Source of the DNA: Vineibacter terrae
Lineage (GTDB): Bacteria; Pseudomonadota; Alphaproteobacteria; Reyranellales; Reyranellaceae
DNA length: 53,683 nucleotides
Direction: 5' to 3'
NCBI RefSeq assembly: GCF_008039615.1
Contig: NZ_VDUZ01000059.1
Span: 1 to 53,683, forward strand
The notes beneath the pieces are model-generated. The model did not search any database. It had not been told where the DNA came from and saw only the letters and a list, made by a program, of their open reading frames with translations. Every line of letters starts with the position of its first letter. Positions within the stretch are counted from its first letter, which is position 1. The position numbers and the translations under genes were made by a program. Positions 41,837-52,380 of this stretch are shown here, one piece after another.

Positions 41837-42889
41837 ATGACCCGCCTCACCCGCGACGACCTGCGCGGCAAGGCGCAGACGGTGCTCGGGCCGGTCAATC
41901 CGGCGGGGCTGGGCCGCACCCTGATGCACGAGCACGTGCTGTGTGATATCCGCCCGCCCGCGACGCGCACCGAGAACGATCTCGGCCCGGAGATCACGCT
42001 GGAGAATGTCTGGCAGCTGAACTACGGCCACGGCATCGCGCGTGCCGGCCGCAAGTACCTGCTGAACCTCGAGGATATCGCGGTCCGCGAGCTCGATCTC
42101 ATGAAGCAGGATGGTGGCGACACGGTCGTCGAGCTGACCTGCGGCGGCCTCTCGCCCGACCCGGCGGGCTTGAAGCGCATTTCCGAAGGCACCGGCGTGC
42201 AGCTGGTGATGGGCTGCGGCCACTACGTCAACGACTACCAGGAGCCGCGCAACCACGCGCGCACCGTCCACGACCTCGCGGCCGAGATGATCGACCAGGT
42301 CCAGGTCGGCGCCTGGGGCACCGATGTGCGCGCCGGCATGATCGGCGAGATCGGCTGCCAGGCGCCGTGGACCGATCTCGAGAAGCGGGTGATGCGCGCA
42401 GCGCTGCTGGCCATGAAGGAGACCGGCGCCGCGCTCAACGTCCATCCCGGCCGTCACGAGGACCAGCCGCAGGAGGTCGCCGACTTCATCATGGCCGCCG
42501 GCGCGCCCACCGAGCGCGTCGTGATCAGCCATATCGACCGCACCATCTTCGACGTCGAGCGCCTGTTGCGGCTGGCCGACACCGGCATCACGCTCGAGTT
42601 CGACCTGTTCGGGCAGGAGAGCGCCTATTACGGCCTCTCCGACATCGACATGCCCAACGACGCGACCCGGCTGAAGCTGATCCGGGCGCTGATCGACCAT
42701 GGCCACCTCGAACGGGTCGTGATCAGCCATGACATCTGCTACCGCACGCGGCTGTCGGTGTTCGGCGGCCATGGCTATGGCCACATCTTCCGCAACGTGG
42801 TGCCCATGATGCGCCGCCGCGGCTACAGCGAGGACGAGCTCGACGCCATCCTGGTGCGCAACCCGCGCCGCCTGCTGACCTTCGTGTGA
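41837..42889 (+). CDS. phosphotriesterase-family metal-dependent hydrolase
   Basis: 350 residues from ATG 41837. Metal-ligand motif LMHEHVLCD (H31, H33), GEIGC with glutamate at the position where PTE has its carbamylated lysine, NVHPGRHE, VISHIDRT and VVISHDICYRTRL. The glutamate version resembles E. coli PHP rather than true phosphotriesterases. Members include lactonases; the substrate is unknown, and lactone or amide hydrolysis is plausible here. ATG 41837 has no ribosome site. An in-frame TTG at 41783, preceded by GGAGGG, lies inside the family B repeat and would add 18 residues. Confidence 0.88.
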   Translation: MTRLTRDDLRGKAQTVLGPVNPAGLGRTLMHEHVLCDIRPPATRTENDLGPEITLENVWQLNYGHGIARAGRKYLLNLEDIAVRELDLMKQDGGDTVVELTCGGLSPDPAGLKRISEGTGVQLVMGCGHYVNDYQEPRNHARTVHDLAAEMIDQVQVGAWGTDVRAGMIGEIGCQAPWTDLEKRVMRAALLAMKETGAALNVHPGRHEDQPQEVADFIMAAGAPTERVVISHIDRTIFDVERLLRLADTGITLEFDLFGQESAYYGLSDIDMPNDATRLKLIRALIDHGHLERVVISHDICYRTRLSVFGGHGYGHIFRNVVPMMRRRGYSEDELDAILVRNPRRLLTFV

Positions 42890-42925
42890 GGTGCCGGGCA
42901 CAGATTGGCTCACATCTTGCACTGG

Positions 42926-42955
42926 TTGCGTTGTCGTTCGGTTTCAAGCTACCGT
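42926..42955 (+). promoter_or_regulatory. possible promoter of the Dpp-type operon
   Basis: TTGCGT (42926-42931) and TACCGT (42950-42955) are separated by 18 bp in the gap between the phosphotriesterase-family gene and the binding-protein gene. Weak matches; transcription may also read through from upstream. Confidence 0.25.
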
Positions 42956-42998
42956 CGCGGCAAGCTGTCATCACGTACGGCGCATTCGGAGGGAGAAG

Positions 42999-44579
42999 AT
43001 GAGGAAGCTTGCTTGGATGGCGGCCGCGCTGGCGGTCCTTGCGCTGGGACAGGCCCAGGCGCAGACGCCGCGAAAAGGTGGCACCATCCGCTTTTCGGCG
43101 CCCTATTCCGCCAGCCTCAACAGCCTGGACATCCACACCACGCCGCGCGCCCAGGACGACATCGTCGGCAAGGCGCTCAACCGCTCGCTCTACAGCTGGG
43201 ACTCGGCGGCGGGCAAGGTCGTGTTGGAGCTGGCCAAGTCGGTCAGCGTTTCTGCCGACGGCCTCGTCTACACCTACAAGCTGCGTGACGACGCCTACTT
43301 CCACAACGGCCGCAAGATGACGGCCGACGACATCATCTGGTCCTACAGCCGTATCCTCGACAGCAGCCGGGGATTTCCCGGCGTGCGCTACATCCGGATC
43401 ATCAAGGGCGCCGCCGAGGTCGAGAAGGGTCAGACCAAGGAGATCAGCGGCTTGCGCAAGATCGACGACTTCACGCTGGAGATGACGCTCGCCGACCGGG
43501 TCGAGCCGGGCTACTACCTGTTCAACGGCACCACCGCCATCCTGCCGAAGGAAGAGGAAAGCCGCCTCAACAGCCACCCGATCGGCCTGGGGCCGTTCAA
43601 GTTCGTCGAGCATATCCCCGGCTCGCGCGTCGTGGCCGAGCGCTGGGAGAAGTTCTACAAGCCCGGCAAGCCTTACGCTGACCGCTTCGTGCTGCTGATG
43701 ATGCCCGAGGCGGCCGCCCGCGACCTGGCGTTCCGCTCCAAGGAGATCGACACCTCGATCCTGGGCCCGGCGCAGTACGTCGTCTATCGCAACGATCCGG
43801 AGCTGTCGAAGGGCATCCTCGAAGTCGCCGAGATGTTCACCCGCTCGATGCAGTTCAACCCGGCGTACAAGCCGTTCAGCGACAAGCGCGTGCGGCAGGC
43901 GATCAACTACGCCGTCGACACCGACCTGATCATCAAGCGGCTGGTCAAGGACAAGGCCTATCGCGCCACCAGCTGGCTGCCGTCGGCATCGCCGGCCTTC
44001 GACAAGTCGATCAAGCCCTACCCGTACGATCCCGAGAAGGCGAAGAAGCTGCTGGCCGAGGCCGGCTACCCCAACGGCTTCGAGTTCGAGATCACCACCA
44101 GCGCCAACGAGAGCTGGGGCCTGCCGATCGTCGAGGCGATGATCCCGATGCTGGCCAAGGTCGGCATCAAGATGAAGCCTAAGATGGTCGAGGTCACCGT
44201 GCTGACCGAGGTCGCCATGAAGGGTGAGCACCAGGCCTTCATCGGCTCGAGCCTGACCGGGCCGGATTCGCTGGCGACCCTGCTGTGCTTCTACTCCAAG
44301 ACGCCGCGCACGGCCTGCAACTACACCGGCTTCAACGACCCGGCGTTCGACAAGCTGATCGACGAGGCGGGCCAGGCCGTCGATCAGGCCAAGCGCAATG
44401 ACCTGCTGCGCCAGGCCAACAACCTCATCTTCGAGGCTGCCCCGGTCTGGTTCTTCAACTACAACAAGGCGGTCATGGCCTATCAGCCGTGGATCCACGG
44501 GCTGCAGGCCAACCCGACGGAGCTGACGCACCAGTACGTCGAGGATGTCTGGGTCGACGAGCGCTCGCCGGCCAAGTAG
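42999..44579 (+). CDS. Dpp/Opp-type ABC substrate-binding protein
   Basis: 526 residues, SBP_bac_5 family. Signal peptide MRKLAWMAAALAVLALGQAQAQ, then GGTIRFSAPYSASLNSLD, YTYKLRDDAYFHNGRKMTADDIIWSY, FNPAYKPFSDKRVRQAINYAVD and KAKKLLAEAGYPNGFEFE. Binds peptides, opines or other solutes in the periplasm. GGAGGGAGA directly upstream of the ATG is a very strong ribosome site, as expected for an abundant receptor. First gene of a five-gene importer set. Confidence 0.92.
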   Translation: MRKLAWMAAALAVLALGQAQAQTPRKGGTIRFSAPYSASLNSLDIHTTPRAQDDIVGKALNRSLYSWDSAAGKVVLELAKSVSVSADGLVYTYKLRDDAYFHNGRKMTADDIIWSYSRILDSSRGFPGVRYIRIIKGAAEVEKGQTKEISGLRKIDDFTLEMTLADRVEPGYYLFNGTTAILPKEEESRLNSHPIGLGPFKFVEHIPGSRVVAERWEKFYKPGKPYADRFVLLMMPEAAARDLAFRSKEIDTSILGPAQYVVYRNDPELSKGILEVAEMFTRSMQFNPAYKPFSDKRVRQAINYAVDTDLIIKRLVKDKAYRATSWLPSASPAFDKSIKPYPYDPEKAKKLLAEAGYPNGFEFEITTSANESWGLPIVEAMIPMLAKVGIKMKPKMVEVTVLTEVAMKGEHQAFIGSSLTGPDSLATLLCFYSKTPRTACNYTGFNDPAFDKLIDEAGQAVDQAKRNDLLRQANNLIFEAAPVWFFNYNKAVMAYQPWIHGLQANPTELTHQYVEDVWVDERSPAK

Positions 44580-44603
44580 TTCCGCCGTAGCGGGTCGCGC
44601 CCG

Positions 44604-45536
44604 ATGCTGGCCGTCCTCCTGCGCCGACTGTTGAACATCATCCCGACAGTCGGCGCCGTCATCCTCGTCATCTTCCTGCTCTTCAGCGTCATCCCCGGCA
44701 GCTTCACGTCGACCGGCGCCGAGGATGGTCGCATGCTCGACCCCCAGGTGATGGAGCGCATGCGCAAGGAGATGGGGCTGGACGACCCCATACTCGAGCG
44801 CTTTGGCCGCTATGTCGGCCACACCCTGGTCGGCGATCTCGGCAAGTCCTTCCGCACCCGCGAGCCGGTCACCAAGCTGATCGGCGACCGGCTGTGGCCG
44901 TCGCTGAAGCTGGCGATCGCCGCCATGTGCTTCGCCATCCTGGTCGGCGTGCCGCTGGGGTTCATCGCCGCGCTGCGGCCCGGCAGCATCGTCGATTCGG
45001 TGTCGATGGTGGGCGCCGTATCGGGCCTGTCGCTGCCGCAGTTCTGGCTCGGCCTGATGCTGATGTACCTGTTCGGCCTGCTGCTGGGCTGGCTGCCCAG
45101 CTTCGGCTACGGCGACGGCGGGCCGCGCTACCTGATCCTGCCGGCGCTGGCGCTGGGCTTCAATCCCATGGCCCTGCTGGCGCGCACCACGCGCGCCGCC
45201 GTGCTCGACGTGCTCAACGCCGACTTCGTGCGCACCGCCCGCTCCAAGGGCATGGCCGAGACGCGGGTCGTGACCTGGCATGTGATGCGCAACGCCCTGG
45301 TGCTGGTGATCACCACCATCGGCCTGCAGTTCGGCTCTCTGATGGGCGCCGCGGTGGTGGTCGAGAAGCTGTTCTCGTGGCCCGGCCTGGGATCGCTGCT
45401 GGTCGACTCGGTGTTCCAGCGCGACATCCCTGCCGTCCAGGGCTGCATCCTGGTGATCGTGCTCTTCTTCCTCGTCATCAACACGCTGGTCGATCTCGCC
45501 TACGCCGTGATCGATCCGCGCATCCGCTACGCGTGA
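44604..45536 (+). CDS. Dpp/Opp-type ABC permease (DppB-like)
   Basis: 310 residues, about six helices. The N-terminus LLRRLLNIIPTVGAVILVIFLLF and DPILERFGRYVGHTLVGDLGKSF are DppB hallmarks. The coupling EAA loop lies around DFVRTARSKGMAETRVVTWHVMRNAL. Forms the channel with the next gene, 4 bp downstream. Confidence 0.93.
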   Translation: MLAVLLRRLLNIIPTVGAVILVIFLLFSVIPGSFTSTGAEDGRMLDPQVMERMRKEMGLDDPILERFGRYVGHTLVGDLGKSFRTREPVTKLIGDRLWPSLKLAIAAMCFAILVGVPLGFIAALRPGSIVDSVSMVGAVSGLSLPQFWLGLMLMYLFGLLLGWLPSFGYGDGGPRYLILPALALGFNPMALLARTTRAAVLDVLNADFVRTARSKGMAETRVVTWHVMRNALVLVITTIGLQFGSLMGAAVVVEKLFSWPGLGSLLVDSVFQRDIPAVQGCILVIVLFFLVINTLVDLAYAVIDPRIRYA

Positions 45537-45540
45537 TGTC

Positions 45541-46362
45541 ATGAAGTTCCGGGCCAACCTCTATATCGGCGGCGCCTTCTTCGCGACCGCGGTCATCGTC
45601 GGCGTGCTGGCGCCGGTGATCGCCACGCACGATCCCGTCTTCGACGCCAACCTGATGAACGCCGAGCTCCCGCCGGGCTGGGAGTACCCGTTCGGCACCG
45701 ACGCGCAGGGCCGCGACATCTACTCGCGCGTCGTGCATGGCGCCCGCATCTCGCTGACCGTCGGCCTGGTCGCGCAATGCATCAACAGCATCATCGGCGT
45801 CTCCCTGGGCCTGACCGCCGGCTACTGGGGCGGCTGGTGGGACGACCTGGTGAGCGGGCTCACCAACCTGATGCTGGCGATCCCGTCGCTGATCTTCGCG
45901 CTGGCCATCATGGCGATCCTCGGCCCGGGCCTGGTCAGCCTGCTGATCGCTCTGGGCCTCACCAGCTGGTCGTACTCCTGCCGGCTGGCGCGCGCCCAGG
46001 TGCTGTCGCTGAAGTCGCAGGGATACGTGCAGGCCGCGAAGATCCTGGGCTACAGCGACCTGCGCATCATGTTCACGCAGCTGCTGCCCAACATCCTGGG
46101 GCCGCTGATCGTGATCGCGACCCTGGGCGCCGGCGGCTCGATCCTCGCCGAGGCGGCCCTGTCGTTCCTCGGGCTGGGCATCCGTCCACCCTATCCGAGC
46201 TGGGGCAGCATGCTCTCGGATGCGCGCGAGCAGATCACGACGGCGCCGTGGCTGTCGATCTTCCCGGGCCTGGCGATCTTCATCACCGTGCTGGGCCTGA
46301 ACCTGCTGGGCGACGGGCTGCGCGACATCCTCGACCCGCAGTCGCGCGAGCGCACGTCATGA
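45541..46362 (+). CDS. Dpp/Opp-type ABC permease (DppC-like)
   Basis: 273 residues. FGTDAQGRDIYSRVVHGARISLTVGLV is the DppC/OppC signature. The EAA coupling loop is GYVQAAKILGYSDLRIMFTQLLPN, and it ends with GLNLLGDGLRDILDPQSRER. Its stop overlaps the next start (ATGA). Confidence 0.93.
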   Translation: MKFRANLYIGGAFFATAVIVGVLAPVIATHDPVFDANLMNAELPPGWEYPFGTDAQGRDIYSRVVHGARISLTVGLVAQCINSIIGVSLGLTAGYWGGWWDDLVSGLTNLMLAIPSLIFALAIMAILGPGLVSLLIALGLTSWSYSCRLARAQVLSLKSQGYVQAAKILGYSDLRIMFTQLLPNILGPLIVIATLGAGGSILAEAALSFLGLGIRPPYPSWGSMLSDAREQITTAPWLSIFPGLAIFITVLGLNLLGDGLRDILDPQSRERTS

Positions 46363-47328
46363 GCGCGCCCCTGCTGGAGGTCGAGAACCTCAGCATCGCG
46401 CTGAGCCAGGGCGGCAAGTCGTACAAGGCCGTCGAGGACGTCTCCTTCGCCATCGCCTCGGGCGAGACGCTGGGCCTGGTGGGCGAGTCGGGCTGCGGCA
46501 AGAGCATCACGGCGCTGGCGGTGATGGGCCTGCTGCGCCAGCCGCTGTCGCTGGGCGGCGGGCGCATCACGCTCGACGGCGGCGACATCCACAACCTGCC
46601 GCCGGCCAAGCTGCGGCAGCTGCGCGGCAAACGCATCGCGATGATCTTCCAGGAGCCGATGACGGCGCTCAACCCGCTCTCGACGGTCGGCCGCCAGATC
46701 GCCGAGATGTTCGTGCTGCACGCCGGCGCCGGCTGGAGCGAGGCCACCGACCGCACCGTCGACGCGCTGCGCCAGGTCCACGTGCCGTCGCCCGAGCGCC
46801 GCGTGAAGGATTTCCCGCACCAGCTGTCGGGCGGCATGCGCCAGCGTGTGATGATCGCCATCGCGCTCGCCTGCAGCCCCGACCTGCTGATCGCCGACGA
46901 GCCCACCACCGCGCTCGACGTCACGGTGCAGGCCGAGATCGTCGACCTGATGCAGGAGCTGTGCGCCGCCAAGGGCACGGCGATCCTGATGATCTCGCAC
47001 GACCTGGGCCTGGTCGCCAACATGTGCCGGCGCGTGGCGGTGATGTATGCCGGCCGCATCGTCGAGCAGCAGGCAGCCGACGAGATCTTTGAGCGGCCGC
47101 AGCATCCCTACACGCGTGGCCTGATCGCCTCCCTGCCGCGCCTGGGCGCACGTATCGTCCATGGACGCCAGCGGCTGCAGGAGATCAGCGGCGTCGTGCC
47201 GGCGATCACCGCCTTCCCGGCCGGCTGCCGCTTCCGGCCGCGCTGCCAGCGCGCCACCGACATCTGCCAGTCGAACGACCCGCCGCCCACGCCGCTGCCC
47301 GAGGACGGGCTCGTCCGGTGCCACCATC

Positions 47329-47336
<8 letters not shown>
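46359..47336 (+). CDS. Dpp/Opp-type ABC ATPase (DppD-like)
   Basis: 325 residues. Walker A GESGCGKS, Q-loop MIFQEPMTALNPL, signature LSGGMRQRVMIA, Walker B LLIADEPTTALD and switch MISHDLGLVA. The C-terminal oligopeptide-transporter domain has the cysteine pattern AGCRFRPRCQRATDIC...VRCHHHG. ATG 46359 lies within the permease stop overlap; the frame stays open upstream but is not coding there. Confidence 0.92.
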
Positions 47337-48315
<979 letters not shown>

Positions 48316-48342
<27 letters not shown>

Positions 48343-48398
48343 AGGCCTCGCACAAGCGGCCGTGCATCGCTTCATGGTTCGACAAGCTCACCATGAAG
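48316..48398. repeat. family C palindrome, 29-bp perfect arms
   Basis: CTTCATGGTGAGCTTGTCGA... (48316-48344) and its exact complement at 48370-48398 flank a 25-bp centre. The left arm ends the DppF-like gene; the right arm ends three bases before the convergent carboxylase stop. It could act as a bidirectional terminator hairpin, though no T-run is present. Confidence 0.9.
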
Positions 48399-48400
48399 CC

Positions 48401-50464
<2,064 letters not shown>

Positions 50465-50503
50465 GCGCTCTCGTCTCTCTTGCCTTGTGGTGGTTCGGCT
50501 CGT

Positions 50504-50586
50504 CCGTCATCCCGAGCGTAGCGAGGGATCTCCCCGGAATGGAGTCTCCTGTCGCAGGAGATCCCTCGCTGCGCTCGGAATGACGG
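50504..50586. repeat. palindromic dispersed repeat, family A, copy 3
   Basis: CCGTCATCCCGAGCGTAGCG and a complementary arm ending TCGGAATGACGG, with two compensating differences from copy 1. The centre is CCCGGAATGGAGTCTCCTGTCGC. It lies between the small secreted protein gene and the carboxylase gene. Confidence 0.88.
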
Positions 50587-50600
50587 GGGATGACACGCTC

Positions 50601-51056
50601 TCAATCCTTGGCCGGGCATGGCAGCTGGCCGATGCGCTCGCGGCCGGCGTCCGTGGCGAGCTGCGTGCCCATCTGCAGCGCCGTCGCCACCTCGACCTGC
50701 AAGTCAGGACTGCGGTAGAGCGCGCAGATGGCCTGCTTGCCGCGCCGCTCGATGGTGGCATCGGCGTTCCTGAGCATGCTGTCGAAGGCGCTGTCCATAT
50801 GGTCGACAACCTCCTTCAACCGCGGGTCCGCAGCGGCGCACTGGCGTGCCCGGGTGGCGACGAACCTTCGCACCTCGTGCCCGACCTTCTCGTCGCCCCC
50901 GCAGACGCGCGCCTGGATCACCAGCTGTCCGGCCGCGAAGGTCATGGCGCTGATGTTCTCGTCGAACTCCTCGACCGCCGGGCTGGGCGGCGTCGACTGT
51001 GCCCCGGCGACGACCGGCACCGCCAATGCAGCTGTCAGCACGGCGGCAAGCCTCAC
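50601..51056 (-). CDS. small secreted hypothetical protein
   Basis: 151 residues. Starts at GTG 51056, overlapping the crotonase-like gene stop (GTGA). Signal peptide VRLAAVLTAALAVPVVAGAQS, then an acidic-to-neutral helical body with four cysteines (VCGGDEK, RQCAAADPR, AICALYRSP, LPCPAKD) that could form two disulfides in the periplasm. No family recognised. Coupled translation with the upstream gene makes it a genuine gene despite unknown function. Confidence 0.72.
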   Translation of the reverse strand: MRLAAVLTAALAVPVVAGAQSTPPSPAVEEFDENISAMTFAAGQLVIQARVCGGDEKVGHEVRRFVATRARQCAAADPRLKEVVDHMDSAFDSMLRNADATIERRGKQAICALYRSPDLQVEVATALQMGTQLATDAGRERIGQLPCPAKD

Positions 51057-51844
51057 GTCGCCCACCGGGGCTTGCGCTTGGCGAGAAAGGCCGACATGCC
51101 CTCGCGGGCTTCGTCGGTGACGCATTGGGCAGCGACGTGGCCTGCGATCAGGTCGACCACGGCACCGTCGGTCGGCATCGCATCGATGCGCGTCACGAGG
51201 CGCTTGACCAAAGCCTGCACGTCAGGCGCGCCCAAGGTCAGCTCACGGGCCAGGGCCGCGACCGCCTCGTCGAGGCGGTCGGCCGGCACGACCCGGTCGA
51301 CCAGTCCCATGGCCAGCGCCTCGGCGGCGGGAAAGAGGCCGCCATGCATCAGCAGCTGCCGTGCCCGGCGCGGCCCCACGGCCTGGATCAGCGCCGGGAT
51401 CGCGATGCCCGCCAGCAAGCCGTTGCGCACCGACGTCAGCCCGAAGCGGGCCGTCTCGGCCGCGACCGCATAGTCGCAGGCCAGCATCACGCCGACGCCG
51501 CCGCCGACCGCCGCACCCTGCACCCGCGCGATCGTCGGCTTGGGCAGGTCATAGATCGCCTGCACCACCTCGGTCATGACCTGGGCGCCCTGCTGCCGCT
51601 CGGCCGCGCTGAGGCCGGGCCAGCTCAGCACCCAGTTGAAGTCGCCCCCCGCCGAGAAGGCGGGCCCGTTGGCTGCGATCACGACCACCCGCACGGCGGC
51701 ATCGCCGGCGACCCGGGCGACGGTCTCGAGGATGGCCTGCGCGGTGACGCCGTCGAAGGAATTCATCTCCTTCGGGCGGTTCAGGGTCACGGTCGCGATG
51801 CCTTCGGCGATCAACAGCTGAACTGGCGCGGTGGCAGTCGTCAT
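51053..51844 (-). CDS. enoyl-CoA hydratase/isomerase-family (crotonase-fold) protein
   Basis: 263 residues from ATG 51844. LNRPKEMNSFDG, AFSAGGDFNWV (oxyanion hole), VQGAAVGGGVGVMLACDYAVAAETARFG and VPADRLDEAVAALARELT place it in the crotonase family. Aligned by eye to mitochondrial enoyl-CoA hydratase, the two catalytic glutamates (Glu144, Glu164) correspond to Ser and Gln in FGLTSVRNG and ARQLLMHG. Ordinary hydratase chemistry is therefore doubtful; an isomerase, hydrolase or other crotonase reaction is possible. It lies upstream of the small secreted protein and carboxylase genes, suggesting branched-chain acyl-CoA catabolism. Confidence 0.86.
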   Translation of the reverse strand: MTTATAPVQLLIAEGIATVTLNRPKEMNSFDGVTAQAILETVARVAGDAAVRVVVIAANGPAFSAGGDFNWVLSWPGLSAAERQQGAQVMTEVVQAIYDLPKPTIARVQGAAVGGGVGVMLACDYAVAAETARFGLTSVRNGLLAGIAIPALIQAVGPRRARQLLMHGGLFPAAEALAMGLVDRVVPADRLDEAVAALARELTLGAPDVQALVKRLVTRIDAMPTDGAVVDLIAGHVAAQCVTDEAREGMSAFLAKRKPRWAT

Positions 51845-51898
51845 GTCGTTCAATCCGCGCCCTTTTCTTGCTCCGTGGCCGGCGATCTTAGGGGGCAT

Positions 51899-52280
51899 CG
51901 GAAGGAGTGGCGAGATGCGATTGCGCAGTCCAGCTCCCCGCCAGAAATACCAGAAATTCTTTTTCGGCCTGATTCCAAAGGCTTGGGTGCAAACCTCCCG
52001 TTTCCAGAATTGACCAGGAATGCCCAGAAAATCGCGTCGGTCATCGGGGCCTCGTAGGCATGCTGGAGCGTTGCGCCGTCGCGCAGGCGATGACGGCGCG
52101 CCCCGTGTCGTGGAGCGGACGAAGCGCCCGATATCGACCCGGCGGCGGCCTTGCCCCTTGCGACGGGGCCCACGAAAACGCCCGTTAGCCCCGGCGACGG
52201 GAACGCAAGCTCTGACAGTTGCTTATAGTATATTCTCACCAAAAGAACAAGAGCCAATGCTGGATTTGGGTGACACACCT
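51899..52280. other. intergenic region without a supported gene
   Basis: Carries degenerate words such as CCAGAAATACCAGAAATTC (51941-51959) and CCAGAATTGACCAGGAATGCCCAG (in 52003-52027), then the GGTGACACACCTGTCATCC word shared with 25094. It has an AT-rich spot near 52215-52240. It precedes the family A palindrome at 52281. No coherent gene on either strand. Confidence 0.5.
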
Positions 52281-52365
52281 GTCATCCCGAGCGCAGCGAG
52301 GGATCTCCCGCGAATGGCGCACCATGCGTCTTTCGCAGGAGATCCCTCGCTGCGCTCGGGATGAC
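52281..52365. repeat. palindromic dispersed repeat, family A, copy 4
   Basis: GTCATCCCGAGCGCAGCGAG at the left with a fully complementary right arm ending CTGCGCTCGGGATGAC. The centre CGAATGGCGCACCATGCGTC resembles copies 1 and 2. It lies just downstream of the DUF4139 gene stop. Confidence 0.88.
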
Positions 52366-52380
52366 CGTCATGACTCACTT

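Noticed and set aside
40330-41997. 555-residue minus-strand frame
   Set aside because: Antisense to the GSA-like aminotransferase and the family B repeat.
42723-45557. 944-residue minus-strand frame
   Set aside because: Antisense to the Dpp-type binding-protein and permease genes, with no domain-like features.
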